64,000 nt of DNA, taken from NCBI GenBank assembly GCA_963765875.1, contig CAVXYK010000022.1, forward strand, positions 1-64,000, given 5' to 3'. A program made the position numbers and the translations under genes. The notes beneath the pieces were generated by a model. That model was given only the letters and a program-made list of their open reading frames with translations. It did not search any database and was not told the origin of the DNA. Positions 1-9,922 of the stretch are shown here, piece after piece (the first letter of the stretch is position 1; the number at the start of each line of letters is the position of its first letter). This DNA is from JAWKOK01 sp963765875. GTDB lineage: Bacteria > Chloroflexota > Anaerolineae > Caldilineales > Caldilineaceae.

Positions 1-46
1 TCTTTGCGTTCTTGGCCGGGTTGTAATTACACAGCCCTACTTCCGA

Positions 47-139
47 TGGAACGCGGATCGGGCGGATCAGGCTGATTCTCGCGGATTTCTCTTGAGTAGA
101 TCCGCGGGAATTAGGCCAATCCACTTAATCCGCGTTCCA
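47..139. repeat. Imperfect palindromic intergenic element (CGCGGAT/ATCCGCG type)
   Basis: The outer arms TGGAACGCGGAT and ATCCGCGTTCCA are perfect reverse complements, and an inner pair CGCGGAT/ATCCGCG continues the fold. It uses the same vocabulary as the element at 18610-18697. It sits in the non-coding 221 bp before the first gene. It may act as a transcript-end hairpin or be a mobile palindrome; no coding is visible. Confidence 0.6.
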
Positions 140-221
140 TTCTTTGCATAGTCTGTATAGCTACGCAGGGTTGTAAGTAAGCACAATGATCTGCATTCAG
201 GCAATGGAGTAATGCTGATTC

Positions 222-1379
222 ATGAAGATCACTAAAATCGAACTATCGATCTTTGAAGTCGCGGGCAATACTCCCCGTTTCGATTTGATCGAGCAGAACA
301 CCCTGGCCAAGCAGCGCTGGATTGCATCCCGCACGCTAATGCAGGGCGCTGCCGATGCTACGGGCGAGGAGGTTCACGTTCTCCATGTTGGCACTGACGA
401 AGGCATTGAAGGCGTCTGTACCGTCGGGGACGCTCGCTACACTACCATGCGCGTGGATGAACTGGAGCAACTACGCATTCTGACCATCGGCGCCAATCCT
501 TTTGACCGGGAGCTGCTCTACGCCAAGCTGCATGCGGCAACGCGCTCGCTGTTCACGCGTCCGGGCTGGTTCGGGTCTTTCGACAACTGTTTGTGGGACA
601 TCGCAGGCAAAGCCGCGGGGCTGCCGGTCTATGCATTGCTAGGACGGGCACGAGAGCGCTGTCCTGCCTATTACAACACTGGTGGGAAGACCGTAGAGGC
701 GGTCGTTGAAGACTCGCTCAAGGCCGTCAAGATGGGCTTCCCGGCGGTCAAGGATCACCTGACCAACGGGGCCGACGAAAACATAGAATGGTTCGCCGCC
801 ATCCGTGAGGCCGTCGGGCCGGAGATCACACTGCTTCACGATGCAGTACTCAGCCACTACAACTATGACGAGGCGCTGCGTGTAGGGCGAGCGCTGGAGG
901 AATTGCGCTTTCTCTGGCTGGAGGAACCGCTGCAAGATCGGGACCAGCAAGGCTTGCAACGGCTCTGCACTGCGCTCGATATCCCGATCCTTGCCCCTGA
1001 GACGCTCATGCACGATGTCGATCTGAGCGCGCAGTGGCTGATCAGTGGGACAACCGATTGGCTGCGCGCTAACGCCCGGGTCGGTGTCACCGGCATCCTC
1101 AAGTTGGCCCATCTAGCCGAATTGCATGGGGCGCAGATTGAACTGAATGGGCCCGGCGGCCTCTTCGGCCTGGTCCATGCCCACATGGTCTGTGCGCTGC
1201 AGAACACCAGCTACTATGAGTACTTCCCCGGCGGCACGCGCGATGAGTTGGGACGAGAGATCGGCCTACTCAATGCGCCGCTTCCCAAGAATGGAATGAT
1301 TGCGCCGCCCGATGGACCGGGCTGGGGTGCGGAATGGGATTGGGGCTACTTCAAGAAGAAAAGAGTTGCGCTGCTGTAA
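222..1379 (+). CDS. Enolase-superfamily (mandelate racemase/muconate lactonizing) enzyme
   Basis: This 385-residue protein has the two-domain fold of the mandelate racemase family, cytoplasmic enzymes that abstract the alpha proton of a sugar acid. An N-terminal capping domain covers roughly residues 1-130 and contains the family motif WDIAGK (125-130). Barrel residues that fit the catalytic set are K177 in VKDH with H179 at the second base position, metal ligands D207, E234 (in LEEPL) and E260. The usual Asp of the QPD motif is replaced in LRANARVG (281-287), so the substrate may differ from characterised members. The most likely role is dehydration of an aldonate or uronate, in line with the sugar-acid genes elsewhere in the window. 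The exact substrate cannot be read from the sequence. The ATG is preceded by GGAGTAATGCTGATTC, giving a weak GGAG site. Confidence 0.85.
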   Translation: MKITKIELSIFEVAGNTPRFDLIEQNTLAKQRWIASRTLMQGAADATGEEVHVLHVGTDEGIEGVCTVGDARYTTMRVDELEQLRILTIGANPFDRELLYAKLHAATRSLFTRPGWFGSFDNCLWDIAGKAAGLPVYALLGRARERCPAYYNTGGKTVEAVVEDSLKAVKMGFPAVKDHLTNGADENIEWFAAIREAVGPEITLLHDAVLSHYNYDEALRVGRALEELRFLWLEEPLQDRDQQGLQRLCTALDIPILAPETLMHDVDLSAQWLISGTTDWLRANARVGVTGILKLAHLAELHGAQIELNGPGGLFGLVHAHMVCALQNTSYYEYFPGGTRDELGREIGLLNAPLPKNGMIAPPDGPGWGAEWDWGYFKKKRVALL

Positions 1380-1655
1380 GGCCGCTGCAACCAATTTGTT
1401 CCCCAAATACTGACGTTTCCGCAGCGCCTTCAAGGCCGTCAAATAGGGATTCATTTTCTTGGAACGGCCTGACGTCGGTCGAAACGAGTAGCACAATCGA
1501 AAGCCGGCCTGCTTCAACGTGGGAAGTGTGCTCGTCAAGCCATACCATTTTGCCACGGTCACCTGCCGCGACGATCCCGCGACGGCGCTCTCCTATACTC
1601 TGGGTATCCGGCGGTTGCACAACGCCATTTCACACGGAGTCAAAAGGAGAACGTC

Positions 1656-2093
1656 ATGAACAGAATGAATCGGGTGAGTCTGATTATCGGCATGTTGACG
1701 GTCCTCGTGGGCATCTTCAGTAGCGCCGGTTTGGCCAAGAATCTTGAGCGTGAGAGCAGCGTTGATGGCACCGTCGTACAGATTGGTCACTGGCAAGCCA
1801 TGAATCCAAACGTCATCGACTCAACGGTGACACAGGTAGTCCACTGGCAGGCCATGAACCCAAGCTTCACCGACTCGACAGTGACACAAGTAGCAAACTG
1901 GCAGGCCATGAATCCAAGCGTCACCGACTCAACAGTGACACAGGTTGCACACCGGCAGACCATGAATTCCGAATTCACCGATTCGACGGTGACGCAGGTA
2001 GCGCATTGGCTGGCCATAGCAGGGCTTCCCGACGCAGATGAAACAGTCAACATTGACAGTGGTTCCGTAGCAGAGGTCATCGTCCAACGCTGA
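1656..2093 (+). CDS. Small exported protein built of 18-residue repeats, function unknown
   Basis: I do not recognise this 145-residue protein. The start is well supported by AAAGGAG eight bases upstream. Residues 1-27 look like a signal peptide with a hydrophobic core (VSLIIGMLTVLVGIF) and a possible cleavage after GLA. Residues 45-116 are four tandem 18-residue repeats of the form HWQAMNPxxTDSTVTQVx, with a half repeat (DGTVVQIG) before them and a degenerate copy after. The pattern alternates Thr/Ser/Val strand-forming residues with Gln and Asn, a little like curlin-type beta-solenoid repeats, but the spacing is not that of CsgA. It lies 366 bp before a giant exported protein, so a surface or matrix role is possible. 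That is inference only. Confidence 0.75.
   Translation: MNRMNRVSLIIGMLTVLVGIFSSAGLAKNLERESSVDGTVVQIGHWQAMNPNVIDSTVTQVVHWQAMNPSFTDSTVTQVANWQAMNPSVTDSTVTQVAHRQTMNSEFTDSTVTQVAHWLAIAGLPDADETVNIDSGSVAEVIVQR
1788..2003 (+). repeat. Four tandem 54-bp coding repeats
   Basis: Each unit encodes 18 residues beginning HWQAMN (or NWQAMN, HRQTMN). Copies one to three are nearly identical at both DNA and protein level; the fourth is diverged. Length polymorphism between strains would be expected if the array is unstable. Confidence 0.9.
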
Positions 2094-2459
2094 GAATTCT
2101 CAGCCAGATGGTGAGTTCAGCGTTGCGCAACAGACCAGGCCGGTGCATCTTCCTGAATAGGGAATGATGTATCGGTCTTCTTTGTTGCAGGGATGCTACA
2201 ATCGTGAACCTTCGATCACACCCTCTCTCGCTACGTTCTCGCTACGTTCGTCCAATAGACTGGAAACGCAGATAGAATCGGCAGCTAATTCTATCCTGTG
2301 CCCACTGCCGCTCTTGCCGGGCGACTGACCATGGGCGATCAGCATTGCCCGCGATGAGCCCGCAACGGTTGTCGCTGAAAATCCATCTGCCGAGTGAACG
2401 TACGTAGCCGGCCGCCTTTCCTATTTCACCCACTCGGCTCACAAAAAGGACAATAACAT
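2094..2459. other. Intergenic region, nothing recognised
   Basis: This 366-bp gap separates the repeat protein from the giant surface protein. I see no convincing gene, repeat or strong hairpin. An AAAAGGAC ribosome-binding sequence at its end serves the downstream ATG at 2460. The short reading frame on the minus strand here has no recognisable features. Confidence 0.5.
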
Positions 2460-5400
2460 ATGATCCATGTGCCTGCCCCTACCCGTTCAGTTGCTCATCG
2501 TCTCAGAGCAAGGAAGTTAGCCAACTCATCTCTTGTCCCCTTCATTATTCTATGTATTGGCCTGCTCTTGTGGTCACCCGGCAGCGCACAGGCCGCGCCT
2601 TCTGCCGAGACGGAACAGGTCAATGGGACGCTATTCCCGGTCGCGATTTTCGACTTTGTCACCACCAACGAAGACACATCTGTTCTGATCGATGTATTGG
2701 CCAATGATCGGATGGATGAACGGCCGAGCGATAGCACGCCTCCTTCTCGATCATTGCTGCTGTTGACGGGCGCAAGCGGCAACCTCAGCGGATCGAGCGC
2801 CGAGGTCGAGGACGGCAAAATTCGCTACGTACCCAGATCCAATTTCACGGGGCTGGATATTTTTCGCTACGTTGTCGTGGCCAACGACAACAACTTCTTC
2901 AACCGGTCGATCGGCTTCATCGTCGTGCGCGTTGTTCCGGTTGCCGACGGGCCGACCGATATCGGCATCAGCACAACCACGATCCCGGAAGGGACAAGGG
3001 GACTGGTGGCGACCTTCAATGTCGTAGATCCAAACGGCAGCGGCCCGCATGTTTTCAGCCTGGGATCGAGGCAAAGCCATCCGGACAATGACTTCTTTGT
3101 CATCGTCGGCAATCAGTTGGGTCTTGGCCCTGCGGCCGACTTTGAACGAAAGAGCAGCTACACGATCGGCGTGGAAGTGAGCAATCGTAGCGGAGGGGCC
3201 TTTGCCAAGGAATTCATATTGAATGTGCTGGACGGCAATGACCCGCCTACCCGCGTTCGGCTGAGCAACACGCGCATTGATGAGAATCAGCCGGCCGGTA
3301 CACTCGTTGGCAGACTCTCCTCAGATGATATTGATTCCAGTAGTCATACCTATGAATTGATTCAAGCCGGCATCTTTGGCGCTGACAGTAACCGGTTCAC
3401 GGTCGTCGGCAGTGAACTGCGCACAGCGGAAGTGCTCGATTTTGAGGAGAAAACCAGCTATCGCGTGATAGTCAAGAGCACCGACGATGCCGGCGGCAGC
3501 GCCAATGGCCTTATGAGGATCAGACTCAACAATTTGCCTTCGCCGCCGGATGAAGTCCAGAACGGACTCAGCTTCTGTTCGGGCGACGCGATCACGTTGA
3601 TCGAGCGAAACTCAAGCCGATCAAACGAGCGAGTGCGTGTCACCATTGACAATGTCACCGTCAGTCAGAAGACATCAAGAAGCTGTCAGGTTGAGGGCAC
3701 GATGTCGATCCTCACCAACGGTCAGACGGTGAACGGCCTGGCCTTCAGCGGCAGGGTCAATTCACGCAACCAGTTTAGCGATGCATCGATGACCAACTTC
3801 TCGGTCGGCGTGGCCGGCATTACGCTCGAAGCGCGTGACGTCGAGGTGCAGTACACTGACGAGCAACCCAGCCTACATATCACACGGCCACAGCTCAGAA
3901 TGCCGAGAGAATTCGGCGGTCTGACTGCCAGCCTGGCTGTACCAAGTGTCATCGATGCCGATGGCGTGCGCTTTGGCACAGGCAGCATCGACCTACCGAC
4001 CATCAGTACGAAGAGCGGCTTCGAGTTGGATCTCTCCGGCGAACTGCAACCGGTGGCAGACGGCTTCGAGATCGTTGCCGACGGCACCATCGGTCTTCCC
4101 AACATCGGCAAGAGCAAGTCAAGCGGCTCCAGGGGACGCACCTGCTCGATCAATGCAGGCGTGACAATCTTTGCCAACGACAAAGCGCAAACAGTGATGA
4201 GAATCACTTCGGGCAGTACGATGGTGCAAGCGCACACCTCGCCACACATTGAGAATGCAGGGTTTTTTGCATCCGCCAATGCGATGAGCGCTGCCCAGTC
4301 CACATCCCCCGAAGCAGCCGAAGACTTCGGCCTCAACGCCGTGCGCGCAGGCGCAAGCTGTGATCCGGGTTTGGCGATCGGTACGACGGGTCTCTTCCTC
4401 ACCTCAATCAACGGTGAGGTCACCGTGGAACCGGGCGAGGAACAGGTTGACGTCGAGGTCACGATTGAGGCAGGCAAGAGCGTTCCCGGTCTTGGCCCGA
4501 TCGTCGCTCTCGACGGCGGCATGAGTCTGCGCCCCAGGCCATTCAAACTGGATGTAGGCGCGGCGCTCAGCGTACTCTCATTCGAGGTTGCGGACGCTGA
4601 TGCAACGCTCACGACCCGCAAATTCCGCACGTCCGTACGCGTGACGGGGCTCTTCTATACAACAAGCGCAAAGGTCCAGATTCGCACAAGAAGCGGACGC
4701 GTCATCTTCACCGGTTCAGGGCGGGCAGCAATTGAGGTGGTGAAAGGCTCTCTTGGCGAGAAGTGCTTCATCTTCTGCGTGGACGTACCGCCCTTCGGCA
4801 TCGGGCCCTTGGCCAGCGTACGCGTCGATGTGGGCGAGTTCAGGACAGGAGACTTTGGATTCAAGGGCGTGGTCAAGGTACTCGGTATTTCCACCGGCTT
4901 CTTTGTCGATGCCAGCGGCAGGCTCAAATTCGGCGACGTCAGTCGGTTCCGACTCGTTCGGGCGCAGCAAGTGGCAGCGGCCAAGGCCATCCAGGGGGCA
5001 GCATTGGAGAACGGCGATACCGGCGAAACATCGGCTGTTTCGGCCAGTGATGTTGCCGCCCATGAAGCGGCCCTCCGCGACTTCGTTTTCCTGGAAAATG
5101 AACAAGGTGAAAGTGAGGGCGTCATCATTCGTGCGCCCCTCGAAAAAGCCACGGCCAGCGCAGAAGAAATTCGGGCCAGTGACGTCATCACGCAGATCAA
5201 CCTGATTCGTCACGGTGATGTTGTCTTTGACCTGATGGCCACTGGACCGATCGACTTGACGTTGATCTCGCCTGAGGGCAAAGAGATTACGCCGGCCAAC
5301 TACAGCGACGAAGCGACACTTGGCTACACGGTCGCCTACACCCAATCGGTGGCCTTCGAGATGGTCAGGAACAGTTTGGAAGATGGCAACAGCCCAGATG

Positions 5401-7337
5401 CAAGTATTCCAAACCAGGAATCGCAGGCAGCAAACGGCGAAGGATTGCCGCGACTGCATTTTATCCCGCTGGCAACCGCACCGGCCCTCAACGGCATCGA
5501 TCTGCGCATCGACGGTCTGAACTTCTATGAAAATCTCACCTGGCAGAACAGCGCCCAGATCGAATCTCTTGCGCTGAATGCCGGTCAACACACGGTCGAA
5601 TTGCTCACACACGGCACGGAAACCGTCTTGCTCTCCACAACAATTGATATGGAAGCCGGCCACAACTACACCTTGATCAGCGGCATCGGCAATGCATCAG
5701 TGCTGAAAACGATTGAGGATGATCTTGGCCCGCCGGAAAATTTCGGCATGAGCAAGATACGCTTCTTCAACGGGTCGAGCACATCTATCGACATGCGCAT
5801 CAATGGCTCTTCGGTCTTCCCCTGGACATCGTCGGCAACGGCAACGGGCTATGTCGACGTCAACGCCGGCGCCTACACGGTCGAGTTCTACAAGCAGTCG
5901 GACGGTCAGCTTGCCGCTGCCTCAATTCCGGTTGACTTGGCCGAAGGCGGGGTCTACACCTTCTTTACCACCGATTACACGGAAGCCGGCTATAGCGCAG
6001 CGGCCGTGCAGCGAACGGACATGCTCTATACAACAGCCTATCAAACCTCCTACAGCATCGATCAGGCGGAGATGGGCCAGAACTGGCAGATGAAGCTCGT
6101 GGGCGACACCGACAACATCCCCTATCAGGTCTCTATCTGGGGGCCCAGCAACCCGCCGATTCTGGGCAGCGTCTCCTACGATGCCAGCGACCTGGCGGCG
6201 ACGCGTGTGAGTTGGCAGCTGACATCTGATGTCCGCCCGACCAAGGTGACTGTCTTTGCCACCACAGAAGAGATCAGCGCCCAACTGCCAATTACGGAGA
6301 CAGACGGCGGCAGTTCAGGCATGACGACGATCTTTGAGGGCATTCCAGTCGCCGAGTTCGAGATCTCCGACATGAACGAACTGGGCGGCCAACTCGTGAC
6401 CAAGATCGTTGATCTGAGCGGGCTGGCTTCGGGAACCTGGCATCTATGGATACGCGCCGATGATGGCGTCAACCCAAGCGTGAGCGTCTACGCCTCGGCC
6501 CCGAGTGTGGTTGCCGCAGGCACACAGAGCGTCTACGGCAGCAATGCAGTACGCTTGGCCAAAGATGACTTTGATCTCGATGCAATGTTGGCCGACGCCA
6601 CGCCGTTGGTCATCGATCGGACGGGCGACTTCCCAACCGAATGGACGGCAGAGATCAGCCCGACCTTTGACCCTGCCACAAACTCACTCTACGTCGAGTG
6701 GCGCATCAACAGCCATCCGGACACCGACAACTATCGGTTGCTCTGGGGCGACACGCCGCTCAGCCCGACGCAGGTGATCACTGCCGGCGGCAGCATCTCC
6801 GAGTTCGATGAGAACGGTGTGGCGACGGGCGTGGAGGTCGGATTCGCCACGCTGCATGATATTCGCCCTGACGTACCGTACTTCATCTCTGTGGAGGCAG
6901 TAGACAGCGAGACAGGCAACAGCGTGCGCTCACAGGAAGTGGAGTTCAAGGCGACGTCGCCTGCCTTTGCGCTGACGACCAGTCTGCCCAATGTGAATGT
7001 GAAAGCGGGCGATTCAGTGAAGGTTCCTGTTACGCTCAGTGCGGAAGAGGCGCTCTTCTTCAACAACGTCTGGCTCTCTACCGATCTCGGCGGCACGCCC
7101 CCCGGCGTGACGGCTCAGTACGTGGACGATTCTGATGGCTTCAACGAGCTAAACGCTGAGACGCCGACACTCGAACTCGAGATCAGCGTCGATGCCAGCG
7201 TGCCCGAAGGGACCTATCCCGTCAACATCGCCGGCTACAATGGCGACAAGAAAGAGGAGATGATCTTCAATCTTGTGATTGGCGATTCAGGACAGTCGGC
7301 AGGGACGCAGATCTTCTTGCCGCAGGTCATGAAGTAG
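2460..7337 (+). CDS. Giant exported multidomain surface protein
   Basis: This 1625-residue secreted or cell-surface protein starts at an ATG with AAAGGAC upstream. A signal peptide spans about residues 1-46 (hydrophobic core LVPFIILCIGLLLW, then SAQAAPS). Next comes a Big_9/cadherin-like tandem Ig module (about 59-160, with NEDTS and VLAND), then two cadherin-like repeats (about 170-360, with DFE and DGNDPP motifs). The centre (about 370-990) is low in recognisable domains. Two DUF4397 repeats follow (about 995-1085 and 1098-1185), then a fibronectin-III-like module (about 1393-1500) and a terminal beta-sandwich (about 1505-1612). The last residues, IFLPQVMK, match the LPxV-type tail frequent on secreted Chloroflexota proteins. 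It is probably adhesive or structural; no catalytic motif was seen. Confidence 0.85.
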   Translation: MIHVPAPTRSVAHRLRARKLANSSLVPFIILCIGLLLWSPGSAQAAPSAETEQVNGTLFPVAIFDFVTTNEDTSVLIDVLANDRMDERPSDSTPPSRSLLLLTGASGNLSGSSAEVEDGKIRYVPRSNFTGLDIFRYVVVANDNNFFNRSIGFIVVRVVPVADGPTDIGISTTTIPEGTRGLVATFNVVDPNGSGPHVFSLGSRQSHPDNDFFVIVGNQLGLGPAADFERKSSYTIGVEVSNRSGGAFAKEFILNVLDGNDPPTRVRLSNTRIDENQPAGTLVGRLSSDDIDSSSHTYELIQAGIFGADSNRFTVVGSELRTAEVLDFEEKTSYRVIVKSTDDAGGSANGLMRIRLNNLPSPPDEVQNGLSFCSGDAITLIERNSSRSNERVRVTIDNVTVSQKTSRSCQVEGTMSILTNGQTVNGLAFSGRVNSRNQFSDASMTNFSVGVAGITLEARDVEVQYTDEQPSLHITRPQLRMPREFGGLTASLAVPSVIDADGVRFGTGSIDLPTISTKSGFELDLSGELQPVADGFEIVADGTIGLPNIGKSKSSGSRGRTCSINAGVTIFANDKAQTVMRITSGSTMVQAHTSPHIENAGFFASANAMSAAQSTSPEAAEDFGLNAVRAGASCDPGLAIGTTGLFLTSINGEVTVEPGEEQVDVEVTIEAGKSVPGLGPIVALDGGMSLRPRPFKLDVGAALSVLSFEVADADATLTTRKFRTSVRVTGLFYTTSAKVQIRTRSGRVIFTGSGRAAIEVVKGSLGEKCFIFCVDVPPFGIGPLASVRVDVGEFRTGDFGFKGVVKVLGISTGFFVDASGRLKFGDVSRFRLVRAQQVAAAKAIQGAALENGDTGETSAVSASDVAAHEAALRDFVFLENEQGESEGVIIRAPLEKATASAEEIRASDVITQINLIRHGDVVFDLMATGPIDLTLISPEGKEITPANYSDEATLGYTVAYTQSVAFEMVRNSLEDGNSPDASIPNQESQAANGEGLPRLHFIPLATAPALNGIDLRIDGLNFYENLTWQNSAQIESLALNAGQHTVELLTHGTETVLLSTTIDMEAGHNYTLISGIGNASVLKTIEDDLGPPENFGMSKIRFFNGSSTSIDMRINGSSVFPWTSSATATGYVDVNAGAYTVEFYKQSDGQLAAASIPVDLAEGGVYTFFTTDYTEAGYSAAAVQRTDMLYTTAYQTSYSIDQAEMGQNWQMKLVGDTDNIPYQVSIWGPSNPPILGSVSYDASDLAATRVSWQLTSDVRPTKVTVFATTEEISAQLPITETDGGSSGMTTIFEGIPVAEFEISDMNELGGQLVTKIVDLSGLASGTWHLWIRADDGVNPSVSVYASAPSVVAAGTQSVYGSNAVRLAKDDFDLDAMLADATPLVIDRTGDFPTEWTAEISPTFDPATNSLYVEWRINSHPDTDNYRLLWGDTPLSPTQVITAGGSISEFDENGVATGVEVGFATLHDIRPDVPYFISVEAVDSETGNSVRSQEVEFKATSPAFALTTSLPNVNVKAGDSVKVPVTLSAEEALFFNNVWLSTDLGGTPPGVTAQYVDDSDGFNELNAETPTLELEISVDASVPEGTYPVNIAGYNGDKKEEMIFNLVIGDSGQSAGTQIFLPQVMK

Positions 7338-7374
7338 CGTTTGAACTCCAGCCAGAACCGGGCTGACCAACAAA

Positions 7375-7432
7375 GACGAAAAGGCGCACCTGTACTGCCG
7401 ACAGAATGGCAATACAGGTGCGCTTTCTCGTC
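7375..7432. terminator. Long hairpin after the giant surface protein gene
   Basis: The arms GACGAAAAGGCGCACCTGTA and TACAGGTGCGCTTTCTCGTC pair almost completely around a short loop, 38 bp after the stop codon. There is no long T run, so it may be a transcript-end hairpin or a relic palindrome. Confidence 0.6.
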
Positions 7433-7618
7433 TTAGGCACGGATAGATCTCGATTGTTGATTTGGCTAGATTTCGCCGCCAATCCAGGGCGCTATCACGC
7501 CAAGTGGAGGCAGTTTCAGGCAGGTGATCGCTGGTGTATACTTGACTGAACTTTCGCCGCATCCTCAAGGATTCAGGGCAACGAGAGCACCGATGAAATC
7601 AAAAGGGACCGTTTGGAA

Positions 7619-9097
7619 CAATACCTTCGCCAAAACTCAGGTCTTGAGGGCAGCAGATCGGCGATGAATGCTGCCCAGACGCGGTGACGATGCGGACGAT
7701 CTGGTCAGAAATAAAAGACGAAGGGCGTTCGGGCAACAGATTTAATGTCTCGATAGCATATCTGCGGCCCCGGAAGAAGCTCTTCAAGTCCAGGATGCCC
7801 GCCTTCGCATCAGTTTGCCGCAGTCGCTTCAAAATGGACGTGTGATAGGTTGACCATAAAGAGCGAAAGACTGACGGCATTGGCGATCTGGGTCTCCTTG
7901 ACGTTCATGAAATCTTCCAGCCCCCAGTATTGTTTGGCGTCTCTGAAGTTGAATTCGATCTGAAACCGAAGCCGATAGTAGTCGATGAGCTTGTCATAAT
8001 CCAGTTCCAAGTCATCGCTGAAGAGGACGACATGGGCACGAGCGCCGGAGACCAAATTGAGTCTTGACGATGATAACGACATTCAAGAGGCGCAGCAAAG
8101 CACTTGTGCAGCATGGTGGCCTGGTAAATCTCGGTCTGGATATTGCCTTCCTGCTCTATGGCTCTTTCGATACTTATTCGGAATCGCTTGATAGTCGATT
8201 TTGGCGCCATAGCGACGGCGTTTGCCGAATTTCTTCTGCTGACCATCATAGACAAAGTAGAGTGCCGCATTGTTGCGCAATTTGCTGACCAGATGCAGCG
8301 ACGTCGATTGCAGAACCATCTGCAAGGCATTGTTGTTGCCAAAGTGACCATCCAAGACCAAATATGAAACGGGACAGAAGTCGGCGATCAATTTCATCAC
8401 TTTCTGGAGTAGCCCCTGGACGAAGAGCAGTTCAGGCGTCCACTCCACTTGGGTCTTGTCCTTGTTCTTGCTGCCCTTGGGACGCCCTCGTTTGCCCTTC
8501 CCTTTGCCTTTCTTCTTGGATTTCGTTTTCTTTTGTTTCGCCTTCTTGCGAGCCTCTTCCTTCTCTTCTTCGCTGCGCACCCGCTGTTCGACTAGCAGGG
8601 GATACGACTTTCGCTCCTGTACACTCACCAGCGAGATAGCAAAGAAGGCCAATCCTGGGATCGGCTTACCGTAGAGCGACGAAAAGAAGCGATCCAGCCC
8701 ATGTGTCTGTTTCCCGGCCTTGGTCACCACCGTCTCGTCGCCAGCCAACAAGTATTCATCTTCTGGATTCAGCAGATGGTGACTCACGAAGAGCCAACTT
8801 ATCTGCAACCAGGGCAGCATCTTGCCGAAGAAGCGTTGGATCGTCCGATAGCTGCCGCCCTTTTCCGTCCATCGGGAGATGCCCAACATCGTGACTCGAC
8901 CGCTCATTGTCAGCATCGCCACTATGATTCGGCTCAATTGCCTGACGGTTGTCTTGTCTACACTTTGGTCGAAACAGGCCAGTAGGGCGATAATGTCTGT
9001 CATGAGCGATTGACCCAGATGATGATCGGACTTTGGTCGGTTTTGATCTCATCTTAATCAATCGCTCTTTTCATTGCCAATTTTGGCGAAGGTATTG
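7619..9097 (-). mobile_element. IS4-type insertion sequence, copy 1
   Basis: This 1479-bp element has perfect 17-bp terminal inverted repeats CAATACCTTCGCCAAAA. It is flanked by a 7-bp direct repeat TTTGGAA on both sides, as expected of a target duplication. A near-identical second copy lies at 55312-56792. It is inserted 13 bp before the ATG of the PP2C gene, separating that gene from its original upstream region. Its single transposase gene is frameshifted. Confidence 0.92.
7637..9003 (-). pseudogene. IS4-family transposase, frameshifted
   Basis: The first ~280 codons are open from the ATG at 9003, then reading frames change near 8165 and 8075. The pieces rejoin to a DDE transposase: LAGDETVV (first Asp), LVLDGHFG (second Asp) and the IS4 signature Y-(2)-R-(3)-E-(6)-K in YRLRFQIEFNFRDAK. 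A strongly Lys/Arg-rich linker of about 45 residues lies between the first and second Asp. The end of the gene reads LKSFFRGRRYAIETLN. Compared with copy 2, the frameshifts fall at different places, so each copy broke (or was misread) independently. An intact protein would be about 450 residues. Confidence 0.85.
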
Positions 9098-9110
9098 TTT
9101 GGAAGAATCG

Positions 9111-9890
9111 ATGTTGATTCAGTATGCCGGAATCACATGCCCCAAGATGGGCAGCACCCAGAACGAGGATTGTCTGTTGATGCTGGATCTCCTCCAACAG
9201 TCGTCGCAGGAGGTCGCCTGTGGTCAGGTTGAAGTCGCTTCTGGCAATTCAGTACGCTTTGCCATTGCGGATGGCCTTGGAGGAATGCCATCCGCTGACC
9301 GTGCAAGCTATCAGCTACTTGCTGAATTGAGTGGACTGGATGGACAAGATTTTGCGCTCTCACCATGGCAGATAGCCGAAAAACTGCGTGATAGAGCTGT
9401 CCAACTGTCGTTCGCAGATCCCAGCCTGGAAAATGCAGCAACGACGTTGATCACCGCTGAGATCTATCCCGATCACATTCGATTGTGGCATGCGGGTGAT
9501 TCTCGGGCTTACCTGCGGACAGAGACGGAATTGACGCAACTTACGCGCGACCAGACCATGCTTCGAACGATGCGCGACAGAGGGGAGCTAACCGAAGAGG
9601 AAGCCGAGACTGTGCGAGGAACAGCCTTGTTTGATTCGGTGGATGAGTGCTTCGTCTTTGCCGCCTTGAGCGATATTCCTGCGATCCAGACAAAGAAGCT
9701 CGAATGCCCTCTTGAAGGCGTACTGCTGTTGGCAAGCGATGGGCTACACCGTCACCTATCCCACGAAGAAATCCACGTTTGGATAGATCCTTCCGAACTG
9801 GGCCGAAGTGCTCAACACCTGATAGACCAATGCCTTGTGCGTGGCGGGCAGGATGATGTGAGCCTGATTTTACTCTCTATCGATCCATAG
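9111..9890 (+). CDS. PP2C-family protein serine/threonine phosphatase
   Basis: This 259-residue soluble phosphatase removes phosphate from Ser/Thr of target proteins using two metal ions. All family motifs are present in order: NED (18-20), ADGLGG (53-58), the core HAGDSRAYL, LLASDGL and the C-terminal GGQDDVSLILL. An upstream in-frame start at 9033 is inside the adjacent insertion element, so I chose the ATG at 9111, where homology begins. The IS copy ends at 9097 and only GGAAG remains as a weak ribosome-binding site. The IS may therefore have cut off the native promoter or supplied a new one. No partner kinase is visible nearby. Confidence 0.88.
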   Translation: MLIQYAGITCPKMGSTQNEDCLLMLDLLQQSSQEVACGQVEVASGNSVRFAIADGLGGMPSADRASYQLLAELSGLDGQDFALSPWQIAEKLRDRAVQLSFADPSLENAATTLITAEIYPDHIRLWHAGDSRAYLRTETELTQLTRDQTMLRTMRDRGELTEEEAETVRGTALFDSVDECFVFAALSDIPAIQTKKLECPLEGVLLLASDGLHRHLSHEEIHVWIDPSELGRSAQHLIDQCLVRGGQDDVSLILLSIDP

Positions 9891-9922
9891 TCGATTCCCC
9901 GGCTACCGGACACTTGGCAAAA

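Noticed and set aside
1788..2003. Possible CRISPR array
   Set aside because: The repeats are 54 bp, contiguous with no spacers, and in frame within a signal-peptide protein.
3722..4630. 302-codon minus-strand frame inside the giant surface protein gene
   Set aside because: It is low in recognisable sequence, antisense to a clearly real gene, and rich in Ser/Thr/Pro from shadow reading.
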